The notes under the pieces: model-generated
Told to the model about the DNA's origin: nothing
The model's database searches: none
Seen by the model: the letters and a program-made list of their open reading frames with translations, nothing else
Shown here: positions 37,620 to 46,107 of the stretch, piece by piece
How positions within the stretch are numbered: the first letter of the stretch is position 1
How the letters are laid out: every line of letters starts with the position of its first letter
Source of the DNA: Niastella caeni
GTDB taxonomy: Bacteria; Bacteroidota; Bacteroidia; Chitinophagales; Chitinophagaceae
Reading direction: 5' to 3'
DNA length: 64,000 nucleotides
Assembly (NCBI RefSeq): GCF_004834005.1
Contig: NZ_STFF01000001.1
Span: 124,001 to 188,000, forward strand
Made by a program: the position numbers and the translations under genes

Positions 37620-38618
37620 ATGAAAAAAATTGGCATTCTTTTCGGCCGCGAAAGATCATTCCCCATGGCTTTTATTGAGCGCGTCAACAGCAGGAATACA
37701 CCCGGGATTACCGCAGAACCTGTTCATATAGACAAAGTAATACAAGGCGCCGCAGTTGAATATGATGTGATCATCGACCGCATTTCACAGGATGTTCCTT
37801 TTTACCGTTCCTTTCTTAAAAATGCAGCCATCTGCGGTACAGCCGTCATCAACAATCCCTTTTGGTGGAGTGCCGATGAAAAGTTCTTCAACAACTGCCT
37901 CGCCACAAAGATCGGCGTGCCGGTGCCTAAAACAGTGATCCTTCCTTCGTACGACCTGCCGGCTGATACCAGCAATGAATCATATGCCAACCTGGCCTAT
38001 CCATTAGATTGGGAAAAGATCTTTGGGTACGTAGGCTTTCCGGCTTATATGAAACCCTTTGCCGGGGGCGGTTGGAAAAATGTATACAAACTTCATGATA
38101 AAGAAGAATTCTTTCATATTCATAAAGAAACCGGTCAACTGGTGATGTTGCTGCAGGAAGAAATTGTTTTTGAACAATATTACCGGTGTTATTGTATTGG
38201 CGGAAAATATGTGCACATAATGCCATACGAACCGCGTAATCCGCATCACCTGCGTTATAAATGTGATTTTACGCCCTCACCCGATCTCTTTCACCAGATG
38301 GAAGAAATTGTCATACGCATCAATCAATTCCTGGGGTACGATTTTAATACGGTTGAACTCGCCATTCGCGATGGCGTTCCTTATGCTATTGATTTCTGTA
38401 ACCCGGCTCCTGATGCAGACCGCCCCAGTGTAGGCGATGATAATTTTGAATGGGTGGTTGAAACAGCAGCAACTTACGCTATTGAAAGAGCGCTTACCCA
38501 TCAACCCGGGCACGATAATCTTACCTGGGGAGAATTTACCAAACGAAGCGTGAATCGTGTACCATTAGGGGAAATGAAGAATGAGAAATTAGAAACAGAT
38601 ACTTTTGTGGAAAGTTAA
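37620..38618 (+). CDS. ATP-grasp ligase (D-Ala-D-Ala ligase/RimK-like)
   Basis: A 332-residue enzyme expected to join a carboxylate to an amine through an acyl-phosphate. The N-terminus MKKIGILFGRERSF resembles the first domain of D-Ala ligases. ATP-binding features: K145 in AYMKPFAGGGWKNV with the glycine-rich loop, E180-E181 (LLQEEI), and the magnesium-binding N-x-N-like segment around residue 258 (YAIDFCNPAPDADRPS; E247 in TVELAIRD). The ATG at 37620 begins the family sequence; upstream open codons look non-coding. It is followed after 116 bp by the GCS2-type ligase. The substrate is unknown; peptide-like metabolite synthesis is inferred from context. Confidence 0.85.
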   Translation: MKKIGILFGRERSFPMAFIERVNSRNTPGITAEPVHIDKVIQGAAVEYDVIIDRISQDVPFYRSFLKNAAICGTAVINNPFWWSADEKFFNNCLATKIGVPVPKTVILPSYDLPADTSNESYANLAYPLDWEKIFGYVGFPAYMKPFAGGGWKNVYKLHDKEEFFHIHKETGQLVMLLQEEIVFEQYYRCYCIGGKYVHIMPYEPRNPHHLRYKCDFTPSPDLFHQMEEIVIRINQFLGYDFNTVELAIRDGVPYAIDFCNPAPDADRPSVGDDNFEWVVETAATYAIERALTHQPGHDNLTWGEFTKRSVNRVPLGEMKNEKLETDTFVES

Positions 38619-38734
38619 CAGAGCTTGCCCCGACATGTGGGGGTTCATGAGTTAACAAGTTGACAGGCGAACATAAGAACAAACGAACTAAAACATTAGA
38701 ACTCAAAACAAAGAACTCAGAACTAAGAACTCAG

Positions 38735-39847
38735 ATGGCAAATATAAATTTAACGCATTTTACGCTTGGCATTGAAGAAGAATACATGGTGATTGACCCG
38801 GTTAGCCGTGAATTGAAAAGCCACCAGCAGCGGATTGTAACCGAAGGACAAAAAGTAATTAAAGATAAAGTGAAAGCCGAAATGCACCAGGCTGTGGTGG
38901 AAGTAGGTACTGATGTTTGCCGCAATGTTGATGAAGCCTATAAAGACGTAAGCAACCTGCGACGCACCATTTCACATATTGCCGGTGACCTTGGTTTCTG
39001 GGTAGGCGCGGCAGGTACGCATCCGTTCAGCCACTGGGAAAGCCAGTTAATTACCGACCATGTGCGGTATAAAGAGATCCTTGATGTACTGCAGGATGCT
39101 GCCCGTAGTAACCTTATTTTCGGTTTACATGTGCATGTGGGCATGGAAAGCAGGGAAATGGCCAATCACATTGCCAATTCAACAAGATATTTTTTACCGC
39201 ATATTTATGCGCTCAGTACCAACTCTCCTTTTTGGGAAGGAAGGAATACCGGTTATAAATCATATCGCACGAAAGTGTTCGACAAGTTCCCCCGTACCGG
39301 TATACCCGAAACATTTGACACCATAGAAGACTATGACAATTTTATAAAGCTGCTGGTTAAGACCAACTGCATCGACAACGCCAAAAAAATATGGTGGGAC
39401 CTTCGCGTGCATCCGTTTTACAACACAGTAGAATTCAGGATCTGCGATGTTCCGTTAACCGTACAGGAAACTGTTGCCATAGCGGCTTTATTCCAGGGTG
39501 TTTGCGCTAAAATATATAAGCTGCGCTTACAAAACCTCAACTTCATTCAATACTCACGGGCCCTCATCAACGAAAACAAGTGGCGGGCCAGCCGTTACGG
39601 TATCGATGGGTTACTGATTGATTTTGGAAAGGAAGAAGAGATCAACACCCGCGTACTGATCTACGAACTCCTCGATTTTGTAGATGATGTAGTAGACGAA
39701 CTGGGTAGCCGCCATGCTGTTAATTTTATTACAAAACTGCTTGAAGAAGGCACCGGGGCCGATCGCCAGTTAAAGGTGTTTCAACAAACGAACAGCCTGG
39801 TGCCGGTGGTTGATTACATCCATAGCCAGTTCCTGGCGGGGGTATAG
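38735..39847 (+). CDS. Carboxylate-amine ligase, GCS2/YbdK family
   Basis: A 370-residue member of the glutamate-cysteine ligase 2 (COG2170) family, which forms gamma-amide bonds using ATP. The family features are plain: FTLGIEEEYMVIDP with the metal-binding glutamates, AVVEVGTDVCRNVDEA, LIFGLHVHVGMESREM, and WWDLRVHPFYNTVEFRICD near the C-terminus. The ATG at 38735 is chosen because an earlier in-frame GTG/TTG region is made of intergenic AACTAAGAACTC words. The adjacent ATP-grasp ligase, glutamine amidotransferase and esterase genes suggest a multi-step amidoligase pathway. It is not enough on its own to claim glutathione synthesis. Confidence 0.9.
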   Translation: MANINLTHFTLGIEEEYMVIDPVSRELKSHQQRIVTEGQKVIKDKVKAEMHQAVVEVGTDVCRNVDEAYKDVSNLRRTISHIAGDLGFWVGAAGTHPFSHWESQLITDHVRYKEILDVLQDAARSNLIFGLHVHVGMESREMANHIANSTRYFLPHIYALSTNSPFWEGRNTGYKSYRTKVFDKFPRTGIPETFDTIEDYDNFIKLLVKTNCIDNAKKIWWDLRVHPFYNTVEFRICDVPLTVQETVAIAALFQGVCAKIYKLRLQNLNFIQYSRALINENKWRASRYGIDGLLIDFGKEEEINTRVLIYELLDFVDDVVDELGSRHAVNFITKLLEEGTGADRQLKVFQQTNSLVPVVDYIHSQFLAGV

Positions 39848-40146
39848 GCGTATTTGGTTTGTGGTTTATGGTTTGTGGTTGTTTTATTCGTGACGGCCGC
39901 TTTTCTTTATGACTCTTTACCTTGTTGCCTTTTCTTGCTTGCAGCTTGCAGCTTGAAGCTTGCAGCCTGTATTCTGATATATAAATATTTTCCATAACAT
40001 ATCCAAAGGATCAATTGTCGCTTATTGCACTTATTGTCATTATACGACAATATTTACCCACATTTGTCCGTTTATACGTCCAATCCCGTCCCTTCGCTCG
40101 CCGTAAATTCCCGAAATAAAATATCTTTGGTTAAATCTGTTCCGGT
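39848..40146. repeat. Intergenic region with two word families and an inverted repeat
   Basis: TTTGTGGTTTATGGTTTGTG (39856-39880) belongs to the AACCACAAACC family, and GCTTGCAGCTTGCAGCTTGA (39939-39960) to the GCTTGCAG family. ATTGTCG (40014-40020) and CGACAAT (40045-40051) form a perfect 7-bp inverted repeat with a 24-nt spacer, about 100 bp before the lipoprotein ATG, and could be an operator. There is no coding content. Confidence 0.5.
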
Positions 40147-40686
40147 ATGAAAAAAGTCCTGGTTAATGGCTGGCCTGCCTTGCTATTGCTGTTTTTAGTA
40201 GCGTCCTGTGGTAAAGAAATAAGTTCAGAAGAAGATCTGGGACAATACTATCTCAAATGCAAAATAGGCAACGTAGATAAAACATTTAATTTTTTTGCTT
40301 CAGCCGATAAAGAAGACCTGGGTGGCGGCGCTTCCAGCTATGCCATCATTGGAAAAGCGGTAGCTGATGCATCCAATTTCGAAAGCCTGGCCTTCTCCAT
40401 TCAACTTTCCATTCCTTTTACGCCTGGTACATACACCGTAGCAGATCCCACCACCGATTACTTAATGATTGGTCTTTATAATCCCAACACAACCGATTCT
40501 GAAAAAATATTTGTCAGCCAGGAAAATGAATCGGATCCATTCCAGGTCACTTTTACAGAGATCACCAGCACTACTATAAGCGGTACTTTTAAAGGGAAAC
40601 TGTTTCTCAATAATTCCGCCGATCCTAATGCAACTGCTGATTCTGTTGTTATTTCCAATGGGCAGTTTAAGTTGAAGGTTCAGTAA
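40147..40686 (+). CDS. Hypothetical lipoprotein (179 aa)
   Basis: An exported lipoprotein: KKVLVNGWPALLLLFLVASC with the lipidated Cys at C21, then acidic residues (GKEISSEEDLG). The remaining 150 residues look all-beta (KIGNVDKTFNFFASADKE, FSIQLSIPFTPGTYTVADP, GTFKGKLFLNNSADPNA), a pattern common among Bacteroidota surface or periplasmic lipoproteins of unknown role. I recognise no family with certainty. It is followed after 43 bp by another small exported protein and separates the carboxylate-amine ligase from the ethanolamine genes. Confidence 0.75.
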   Translation: MKKVLVNGWPALLLLFLVASCGKEISSEEDLGQYYLKCKIGNVDKTFNFFASADKEDLGGGASSYAIIGKAVADASNFESLAFSIQLSIPFTPGTYTVADPTTDYLMIGLYNPNTTDSEKIFVSQENESDPFQVTFTEITSTTISGTFKGKLFLNNSADPNATADSVVISNGQFKLKVQ

Positions 40687-40729
40687 ACACAAATACGCCC
40701 CTACTAATCTCCCTAATCTCAAACCGATT

Positions 40730-41143
40730 ATGATGAAACTAATGAAGCTTTGGCTTTTAATAGTATGTAGTTTTATTTCCTTAACCGCATTGTCGCAAAA
40801 AAAAGAGGATATTACCGGCAATTGGAAAGTTATACGAGTGTTACTACCGGCAGAGCTTAAAGGTGACAAACAGGGAATCCAAAAGATGGAAAAAATAATG
40901 CTGCAAACCAGCTTTCATTTCAACAGCGATGGAAGTTGTACAGTAAACTCACCGGAAAAAGAAATGCAATTTAAAAAATGCAAGTGGACCTTTAATAATA
41001 AAGAAAAATCAATCAGTATCAATGGGGAAGTTAATGGTGAAAAAGGATTGCTGATGATAATTATTGTAAGCCTCAAAAACAACAAATGGTACTTTGAATT
41101 GGTTGAAACAACGGTAACACTTGAAGTTCAAAGAACTGGCTAG
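40730..41143 (+). CDS. Small exported lipocalin-like protein (137 aa)
   Basis: Signal peptide (LMKLWLLIVCSFISLTALSQ) followed by EDITGNWKVIRVLLPAELKG, then alternating strands (TSFHFNSDGSCTVNSPEKE, KCKWTFNNKEKSISINGE). The GNWK opening and the 'F...DG...' strand order resemble the lipocalin-like domains widespread in Bacteroidota. The function is unknown. Two ATGs lie close together at the start; the first is given. It converges on eutC across a 133-bp gap containing the palindrome CCTGCCGGCAGG at 41147-41158. Confidence 0.7.
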   Translation: MMKLMKLWLLIVCSFISLTALSQKKEDITGNWKVIRVLLPAELKGDKQGIQKMEKIMLQTSFHFNSDGSCTVNSPEKEMQFKKCKWTFNNKEKSISINGEVNGEKGLLMIIIVSLKNNKWYFELVETTVTLEVQRTG

Positions 41144-41276
41144 TAACCTGCCGGCAGGCAGGTAGCTAGTAGGGGTTCATTCCTTACTCCCCACTTCTGG
41201 CCATCCTCGCATATTTTCTTTCTTTTTCCCACTCGCTCCCGATAGCTATCAGGACTACTCACTACTCGCTGACCCA

Positions 41277-42047
41277 TTAGCACATTAGCGTATTAGCATT
41301 CCCATTATCCTTCAACCCCACACCAGAAAGCTGCAATCGCAGCGATTCACTGATAAGAAAAAACAGCTTTTCCGCAGCAGCCTGATAGTTCAATCCTTCG
41401 GGTCGTATATTGGAGATACAGTTGCGCGACTCATCGGTTAAACCAGGCGTTGGATGAAATGTAAGATAAACCCCTAAGCTATCCGGCGAGCTTAGTCCTG
41501 GCCGCTCCCCGATCAGTACCGCTACCAGCTTTGAGCGCAACAAGTGGCCACATTCATCACCAATGGCAACCCGTCCTTCCTGTACTACACATACAGGAGC
41601 AACAGAGAGCCCTGCCTTCTCAAACAACGGCAATAATAATTTCAATACTGGTATAGTATGATTGTTCATCGCAGTGGCAGATAATCCATCGGCCAGCACA
41701 AGGCATATATCATATCCTGTACTGTTGAACGCCTTCAACCGCGCAATCGCTTTTTCATTCAGCCGTCTGCCGCGATCGGGGTATTGCAGGTATTCACTGC
41801 GGTTGGCAGCCTGGGTATGTAAAACAAAGGCAGCCTGCCGCAATGATCGTAGTTCATTTAACAGTAACTGCTGATCCAGTACAGCATACACCGCATCCCG
41901 GGCTTCTGCATGCGCCAGCCTGAATTTCAGTAGCGCATCTAATGGTTCGGCCGTGCCGGTCCTTCCCAAAGCAATACGGGCAGCAGTGTAAGTTTTTAAC
42001 TCTGCCCAGGGATCGGGTTGTACTATCGTTTTTTGTATATCCTTCAC
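41277..42047 (-). CDS. eutC: Ethanolamine ammonia-lyase small subunit
   Basis: Small subunit of the adenosylcobalamin-dependent lyase that converts ethanolamine to acetaldehyde and ammonia. It has 256 residues. The family sequence is clear: ARIALGRTGTAEPLDALLKF, LRSLRQAAFVLHTQAANRSE YLQYPDRGRRLNEKA (in two blocks), VLADGLSATAMNNHTIPVLK and AVLIGERPGLSSPDSLGVYL. The start is GTG at 42047, immediately abutted upstream by sixteen copies of an 8-bp repeat. EutB lies upstream on the same strand, so the two subunits are presumably co-transcribed through the repeat. No eutA or microcompartment genes are in the window. Confidence 0.93.
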   Translation of the reverse strand: MKDIQKTIVQPDPWAELKTYTAARIALGRTGTAEPLDALLKFRLAHAEARDAVYAVLDQQLLLNELRSLRQAAFVLHTQAANRSEYLQYPDRGRRLNEKAIARLKAFNSTGYDICLVLADGLSATAMNNHTIPVLKLLLPLFEKAGLSVAPVCVVQEGRVAIGDECGHLLRSKLVAVLIGERPGLSSPDSLGVYLTFHPTPGLTDESRNCISNIRPEGLNYQAAAEKLFFLISESLRLQLSGVGLKDNGNANTLMC

Positions 42048-42048
42048 G

Positions 42049-42180
42049 AGTTATTCAGTTATTCAGTTATTCAGTTATTCAGTTATTCAGTTATTCAGTT
42101 ATTCAGTTATTCAGTTATTCAGTTATTCAGTTATTCAGTTATTCAGTTATTCAGTTATTCAGTTATTCAGTTATTCAGTT
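42049..42180. repeat. Tandem ATTCAGTT x16 microsatellite upstream of eutC
   Basis: Positions 42053-42180 are exactly sixteen perfect copies of ATTCAGTT, preceded by a partial AGTT at 42049-42052. On the eutC-coding strand the unit is AACTGAAT, which carries TGA; because 8 is not a multiple of 3, stops fall in all three frames and translation cannot read through. The array starts one base from the eutC GTG. Perfect identity implies recent expansion or active slippage. Confidence 0.95.
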
Positions 42181-42237
42181 AAGCTCACGACTATTTATGA
42201 ACTTAATAACTTACGAACTAAATAACTTATAAACTTA

Positions 42238-43614
42238 CTAGTTGATCAATTGCAATAACCGATGTCTGTCTTCAACAGGAACCACTGCCCCCTCTTCATT
42301 CATGATCCCCTGTTTTATCAGCCATTGCTCAAACTCCGGCGCAGGCCGTAAGCCTAATACTTTACGCACATACAAAGCATCGTGAAAAGAAGTTGACTGA
42401 TAATTCAACATAATATCATCAGCACCAGGTATACCCATAATGTAATTACAACCGGCCACACCTAACAAGGTAAGCAGGTTGTCCATATCGTCCTGGTCGG
42501 CTTCGGCATGATTGGTATAACAAACATCTACGCCCATGGGCAGCCCGAGTAGCTTGCCACAAAAATGATCTTCCAATGCCGCACGAATGATCTGTTTGCC
42601 ATCGAATAAATACTCGGGACCAATAAATCCCACCACCGTATTCACCAGTAAAGGAGAAAATTTTCTGGCTACGGCATATGCCCTTGCTTCGCAGGTTTGC
42701 TGATCAACCCCTTCGTGCGCGTTAGCCGATAATGAGCTTCCCTGCCCGGTTTCAAAATACATCACATTCGAACCCAACGTGCCGCGTTGTAATGTCAACG
42801 CTGCGTCGTATGCTTCCTGCAACAGCGCCAGGTTTATGCCAAAACTTTTATTGGTCTTCTCAGTGCCGCCGATGGATTGAAACACGAGGTCGAGCGGCGC
42901 CTTTTGTTGAATCAGTTGTAATGAAGTGGTAACATGGCACAATACACAACTTTGTGTAGGTATGTTGAATCGCTGAATGATGGCATCGAGCATCTGCAGC
43001 AGCGTTGCTACATGATCGGGAGAATCCGTAGCCGGGTTAATGCCGATCACCGCATCACCGCTGCCATATAATAATCCGTCTACGATACTGGCGGCAATCC
43101 CCTTGGGATCGTCTGTCGGGTGATTAGGTTGCAGTCGAACCGATAACCGTCCCTTTAACCCAAGCGTATTGCGAAAGGTGGTGATCACTTCACATTTTCT
43201 GGCCACGCAGATCAGGTCCTGGTTGCGCATCAGTTTTGAAACAGCCGCAACCATTTCAGGTGTTAAACCCGGCGCTAATTTTTTCAACGTTACCGGGTCG
43301 GCTTCATCACTCAACAACCAGTCGCGAAACTGGCCGGTGGTAAAATGGGCAACCGGCGCAAATGCCTGTTCATTATGTGAATCAATGATCAGCCGGGTAA
43401 CTTCATCCTGTTCATAAGGAATAACAGCTTCCTCCAGGAAATTTTTAAGTGGCACATCTGCCAGCGCCAGTTGCGCCGCCACCCGTTCTTTATAATCCGC
43501 AGCAGCTACGCCAGCCAGCGCATCGCCCGAACGAAACGGACTTGCCTTCGCCAGCAGGGTGGTTAATGTATCAAAATTATAAGTATGTTGTTGTATGGTA
43601 TGGCGGTAAGGCAT
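42238..43614 (-). CDS. eutB: Ethanolamine ammonia-lyase heavy chain
   Basis: Large, substrate- and cobalamin-binding subunit of ethanolamine ammonia-lyase. The 458-residue length is normal. Typical segments are LRNQDLICVARKCEVITTFR-like (MRNQDLICVARKCEV), RLQPNHPTDDPKGIAASIVD, GLLYGSGDAVIGINPATDS, GSSLSANAHEGVDQQTCEAR and LPMGVDVCYTNHAEADQDDM. The ATG at 43614 gives the family N-terminus; a longer frame adds ten unrelated residues. It is preceded by the permease gene (131 bp gap) and followed by eutC across a 190-bp gap containing the microsatellite. It needs imported or made cobalamin; no such genes are seen nearby. Confidence 0.95.
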   Translation of the reverse strand: MPYRHTIQQHTYNFDTLTTLLAKASPFRSGDALAGVAAADYKERVAAQLALADVPLKNFLEEAVIPYEQDEVTRLIIDSHNEQAFAPVAHFTTGQFRDWLLSDEADPVTLKKLAPGLTPEMVAAVSKLMRNQDLICVARKCEVITTFRNTLGLKGRLSVRLQPNHPTDDPKGIAASIVDGLLYGSGDAVIGINPATDSPDHVATLLQMLDAIIQRFNIPTQSCVLCHVTTSLQLIQQKAPLDLVFQSIGGTEKTNKSFGINLALLQEAYDAALTLQRGTLGSNVMYFETGQGSSLSANAHEGVDQQTCEARAYAVARKFSPLLVNTVVGFIGPEYLFDGKQIIRAALEDHFCGKLLGLPMGVDVCYTNHAEADQDDMDNLLTLLGVAGCNYIMGIPGADDIMLNYQSTSFHDALYVRKVLGLRPAPEFEQWLIKQGIMNEEGAVVPVEDRHRLLQLIN

Positions 43615-43745
43615 AAAATTCAAATAACAAGAACCAAATGACAAATTCCAAAAGACGAAAAAAGCTGTAAGCCATAAGTAGAAAGCCGAGAGCCAAAGGC
43701 CGTCGCGGCTTTAATATCTTCGAACTATGAACTAAGAACTAAAAA
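43615..43745. repeat. Spacer between permease and eutB with word repeats
   Basis: This spacer contains AAGCTGTAAGCCATAAGTAG and GAAAGCCGAGAGCCAAAGGC (variant GCTTGCAG-type words), then GAACTATGAACTAAGAACTA and GGAACTATGAACT (AACTAAGAACT family). No terminator is evident, so permease, eutB and eutC may form one transcript. Confidence 0.5.
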
Positions 43746-45044
43746 TTAGGAACTATGAACTGGTTTCCGAAAGGCCATAAACAATATCACCAACAATCCT
43801 CCCAGCCCAAAGAAAATCGTACTCAACCAGGGATTATACCAGATAATAGCAATCAAACAAACTACTGCCAGTATCAGGGCCGTTAAGGGAAACCATGGAT
43901 ACAAAGGTACTTTGAAAGGGCGTTCCATGTTGGGTTGTTTACGCCGCAACACCAGTAAACTCATCATACTGATGATATACATAACCACAGCACCCAGGGC
44001 GCTTAAAGTAATTACCTCGCCGGTATTGCCGATGCATAAAGCAACGATGCCAATACCACCGCCGGCAATCAACGCAATATGAGGGGTCTGAAACCGGGTA
44101 TTTACCCTGGCCAGCACTTCGGGCAAATAACCGCTTCTGGCCATGGCATATAACTGCCTGGAGTAACTGATAATGATGCCATGGAACGAAGCAACCAGGC
44201 CAAACAAACCAATTCCGGCGAAGATCTTTGTCCAGCTATTTTGTTTTCCCAATACAATGCTGATGGCCTCCGGCAACGGATAATCAATGCGGGCCAGGTT
44301 ATGCCAGTTGGTAACACCACCCGTAAAGAACATTACACCCAGTGCCAGCAATACAAGGGTTACAATACCATAAATATAACCGCGGGGAATGGTGCGCTGG
44401 GGATCTTTCACTTCTTCGGCCACCATGGCCACGCCTTCTATCGCCAGGTAAAACCAGATGGCGAAAGGCAATGCGGCAAATACGCCGCTCCAGCCAAAAG
44501 GCATTGGGTCCTGTTTAAAATTTTCCCAGCGAAAGGCAGGCGCAACAATACCCATGAACAATAACAGTTCGGCAACGGCCAGCAACGTAACAATAAGGGA
44601 GAACATGGCCGATTCCCTGATGCCCAAAAAATTTATTAAAGTGAACACTACGTAACACCCAATGGCCACCGGCAACACCGGCAAGGCGGGGTGCAAAAAG
44701 TGCACATAACTACCAAGGGCAAAAGCAACGGCCGGCGGCGCCAGTAAAAATTCTACCAGGGTAGCATAACCGGCAATCAATCCTCCTAGCGGACCGAATG
44801 CTTTATATGCATAAGCAAAGGGCCCGCCGGCCTGCGGTATGGCGGCCGTTAACTCCGTAAAGCTGAAAATAAACGTAATGTAAAAGATGGTGACGAGCAG
44901 CGTTGCTATCAGAAAGCCGCCTGTTCCGGCTACGTCCCAGCCCAGGTTCCAGCCAAAATATTCTCCTGAGATCACCAATCCAACCGCCAGCGCCCACAGG
45001 TGCACGGGTTTTAATACTTTTTTTAAAGAAGGGTTGCTATGCAT
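43746..45044 (-). CDS. eat: Ethanolamine permease (APC superfamily)
   Basis: A 432-residue inner-membrane amino acid/amine transporter with about 12 spans. The N-terminus (KPVHLWALAVGLVISGEYFG WNLGWDVAGTGGF in two blocks) is characteristic of ethanolamine permeases, and EVKDPQRTIPRGYIYGIVTL is the conserved APC block after span 6. Direct linkage to eutB and eutC supports ethanolamine as the substrate. The ATG at 45044 is preceded by a 292-bp region shared with the divergent SGNH hydrolase gene, which includes a 12-bp palindrome. Confidence 0.9.
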   Translation of the reverse strand: MHSNPSLKKVLKPVHLWALAVGLVISGEYFGWNLGWDVAGTGGFLIATLLVTIFYITFIFSFTELTAAIPQAGGPFAYAYKAFGPLGGLIAGYATLVEFLLAPPAVAFALGSYVHFLHPALPVLPVAIGCYVVFTLINFLGIRESAMFSLIVTLLAVAELLLFMGIVAPAFRWENFKQDPMPFGWSGVFAALPFAIWFYLAIEGVAMVAEEVKDPQRTIPRGYIYGIVTLVLLALGVMFFTGGVTNWHNLARIDYPLPEAISIVLGKQNSWTKIFAGIGLFGLVASFHGIIISYSRQLYAMARSGYLPEVLARVNTRFQTPHIALIAGGGIGIVALCIGNTGEVITLSALGAVVMYIISMMSLLVLRRKQPNMERPFKVPLYPWFPLTALILAVVCLIAIIWYNPWLSTIFFGLGGLLVILFMAFRKPVHSS

Positions 45045-45210
45045 GCAATTTGTTTTTAATAATAGCTTTTGCTGATCGTTCAGGTCCTGTAAAGCAACCG
45101 TTGCATCTTGAATGAAACATAAATTAAGACAAACTAATTAAAAGTAAGCAAAGAGGTGAAAAAGAATTTATCATGAACGGGATCAGACAGTTATGTACTT
45201 GATCCACAAA

Positions 45211-45222
45211 GCCTGTACAGGC
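45211..45222. promoter_or_regulatory. Perfect 12-bp palindrome, candidate operator
   Basis: GCCTGTACAGGC reads the same on both strands. It lies between the divergent ethanolamine permease (start 45044) and the SGNH hydrolase (start 45337), where a regulator site would be expected. The surrounding region is AT-rich, so a GC-rich perfect palindrome stands out. No regulator gene is adjacent; function inferred only from position. Confidence 0.35.
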
Positions 45223-45336
45223 ATTTAATGTGCAAAAAACGCCAACCAGACTCAATAGATATAAAAATTTGTGATTAGATTCGCTGCCGTTTACAGAGTC
45301 ATATTTTGCACACTTTTACTTCTAAACTTATTACAA

Positions 45337-46002
45337 ATGAGATTGCTTTTGTACATTTCCTTTATCGCCATTACATTAGTAAGCTTTACCGGTATGCAGC
45401 AAAAACAACGTATTGTTTTCTTTGGTGATTCCATTACACAAGCCGGCGTATCGCCTAACGGCTATATAACCGTGTTAGGCAACCTGGTAGAGCAAAAAGG
45501 ATTAAAGGACCAATACGAATTAGTAGGCGCCGGTATCAGCGGCAATAAAGTGTATGATCTTTATTTAAGAATGGAAGATGATGTACTGGCAAAAAATCCC
45601 AATACCGTAGTGATCTGGGTTGGCGTAAATGACGTTTGGCATAAAAGAAATGGTACTGGTACCGATGCGCCCAAGTTTGAACAATTCTACAATGCCATTA
45701 TCAAAAAACTACAGGCAAAAAATATTAAGGTTGTAATGTGCACACCTGCCGCCATTGGTGAAAAAACAGATTTCTCCAATGAACTGGATGGCGACCTGAA
45801 TAAATATGCCAATATCATTCGCAGCATTGCAGTAAAAAACAATTGTCCGCTGGTTGACCTTCGCAAAGGTTTCCTGGCCTATAACCTGGCCAATAATGCA
45901 GAAAATAAAGACAGAGGGATCCTGACTTCAGACGGCGTTCACCTGAATGAGAAAGGCAACCTGTTTGTTGCCGAAGAAATGATGAAGGTGCTGGTGAAGT
46001 AA
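45337..46002 (+). CDS. SGNH/GDSL-type hydrolase, exported
   Basis: A secreted esterase-like enzyme of 221 residues. A signal peptide (RLLLYISFIAITLVSFTG) precedes VFFGDSITQAG (block I with the Ser nucleophile), GAGISGNKVYDLYLR (block II Gly), WVGVNDVWHKRNGTG (block III Asn) and SDGVHLNEKGNLFVAE (block V with Asp and His). The ATG at 45337 starts the signal peptide; upstream open codons are not plausible. Possible substrates are acyl or acetyl esters of lipids or glycans. It sits between the ethanolamine block and the amidotransferase gene, 105 bp from the latter, with no obvious shared function. Confidence 0.88.
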   Translation: MRLLLYISFIAITLVSFTGMQQKQRIVFFGDSITQAGVSPNGYITVLGNLVEQKGLKDQYELVGAGISGNKVYDLYLRMEDDVLAKNPNTVVIWVGVNDVWHKRNGTGTDAPKFEQFYNAIIKKLQAKNIKVVMCTPAAIGEKTDFSNELDGDLNKYANIIRSIAVKNNCPLVDLRKGFLAYNLANNAENKDRGILTSDGVHLNEKGNLFVAEEMMKVLVK

Positions 46003-46107
46003 TGAACGGTATGCCCTAACAATTTCCCTGTTTATTTGTTATTTATTGATAAGGCTGCAGACAATGACATCGTATAAAATGCGTTATGTTTGCAGCTTTA
46101 CTTTACT

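Noticed and set aside
38735..39847. Complete glutathione biosynthesis pathway (with the ATP-grasp gene as gshB)
   Set aside because: The ATP-grasp protein resembles D-Ala ligase/RimK more than GshB, and GCS2 family members often have other substrates.
41942..42232. 96-residue plus-strand ORF with octapeptide repeats (VIQLFSYS)
   Set aside because: It is simply the ATTCAGTT microsatellite read in a stop-free frame, overlapping the eutC coding end on the other strand.
41277..45044. Ethanolamine bacterial microcompartment operon
   Set aside because: Only eutB, eutC and a permease are present; no shell proteins, eutA, eutE or eutD.
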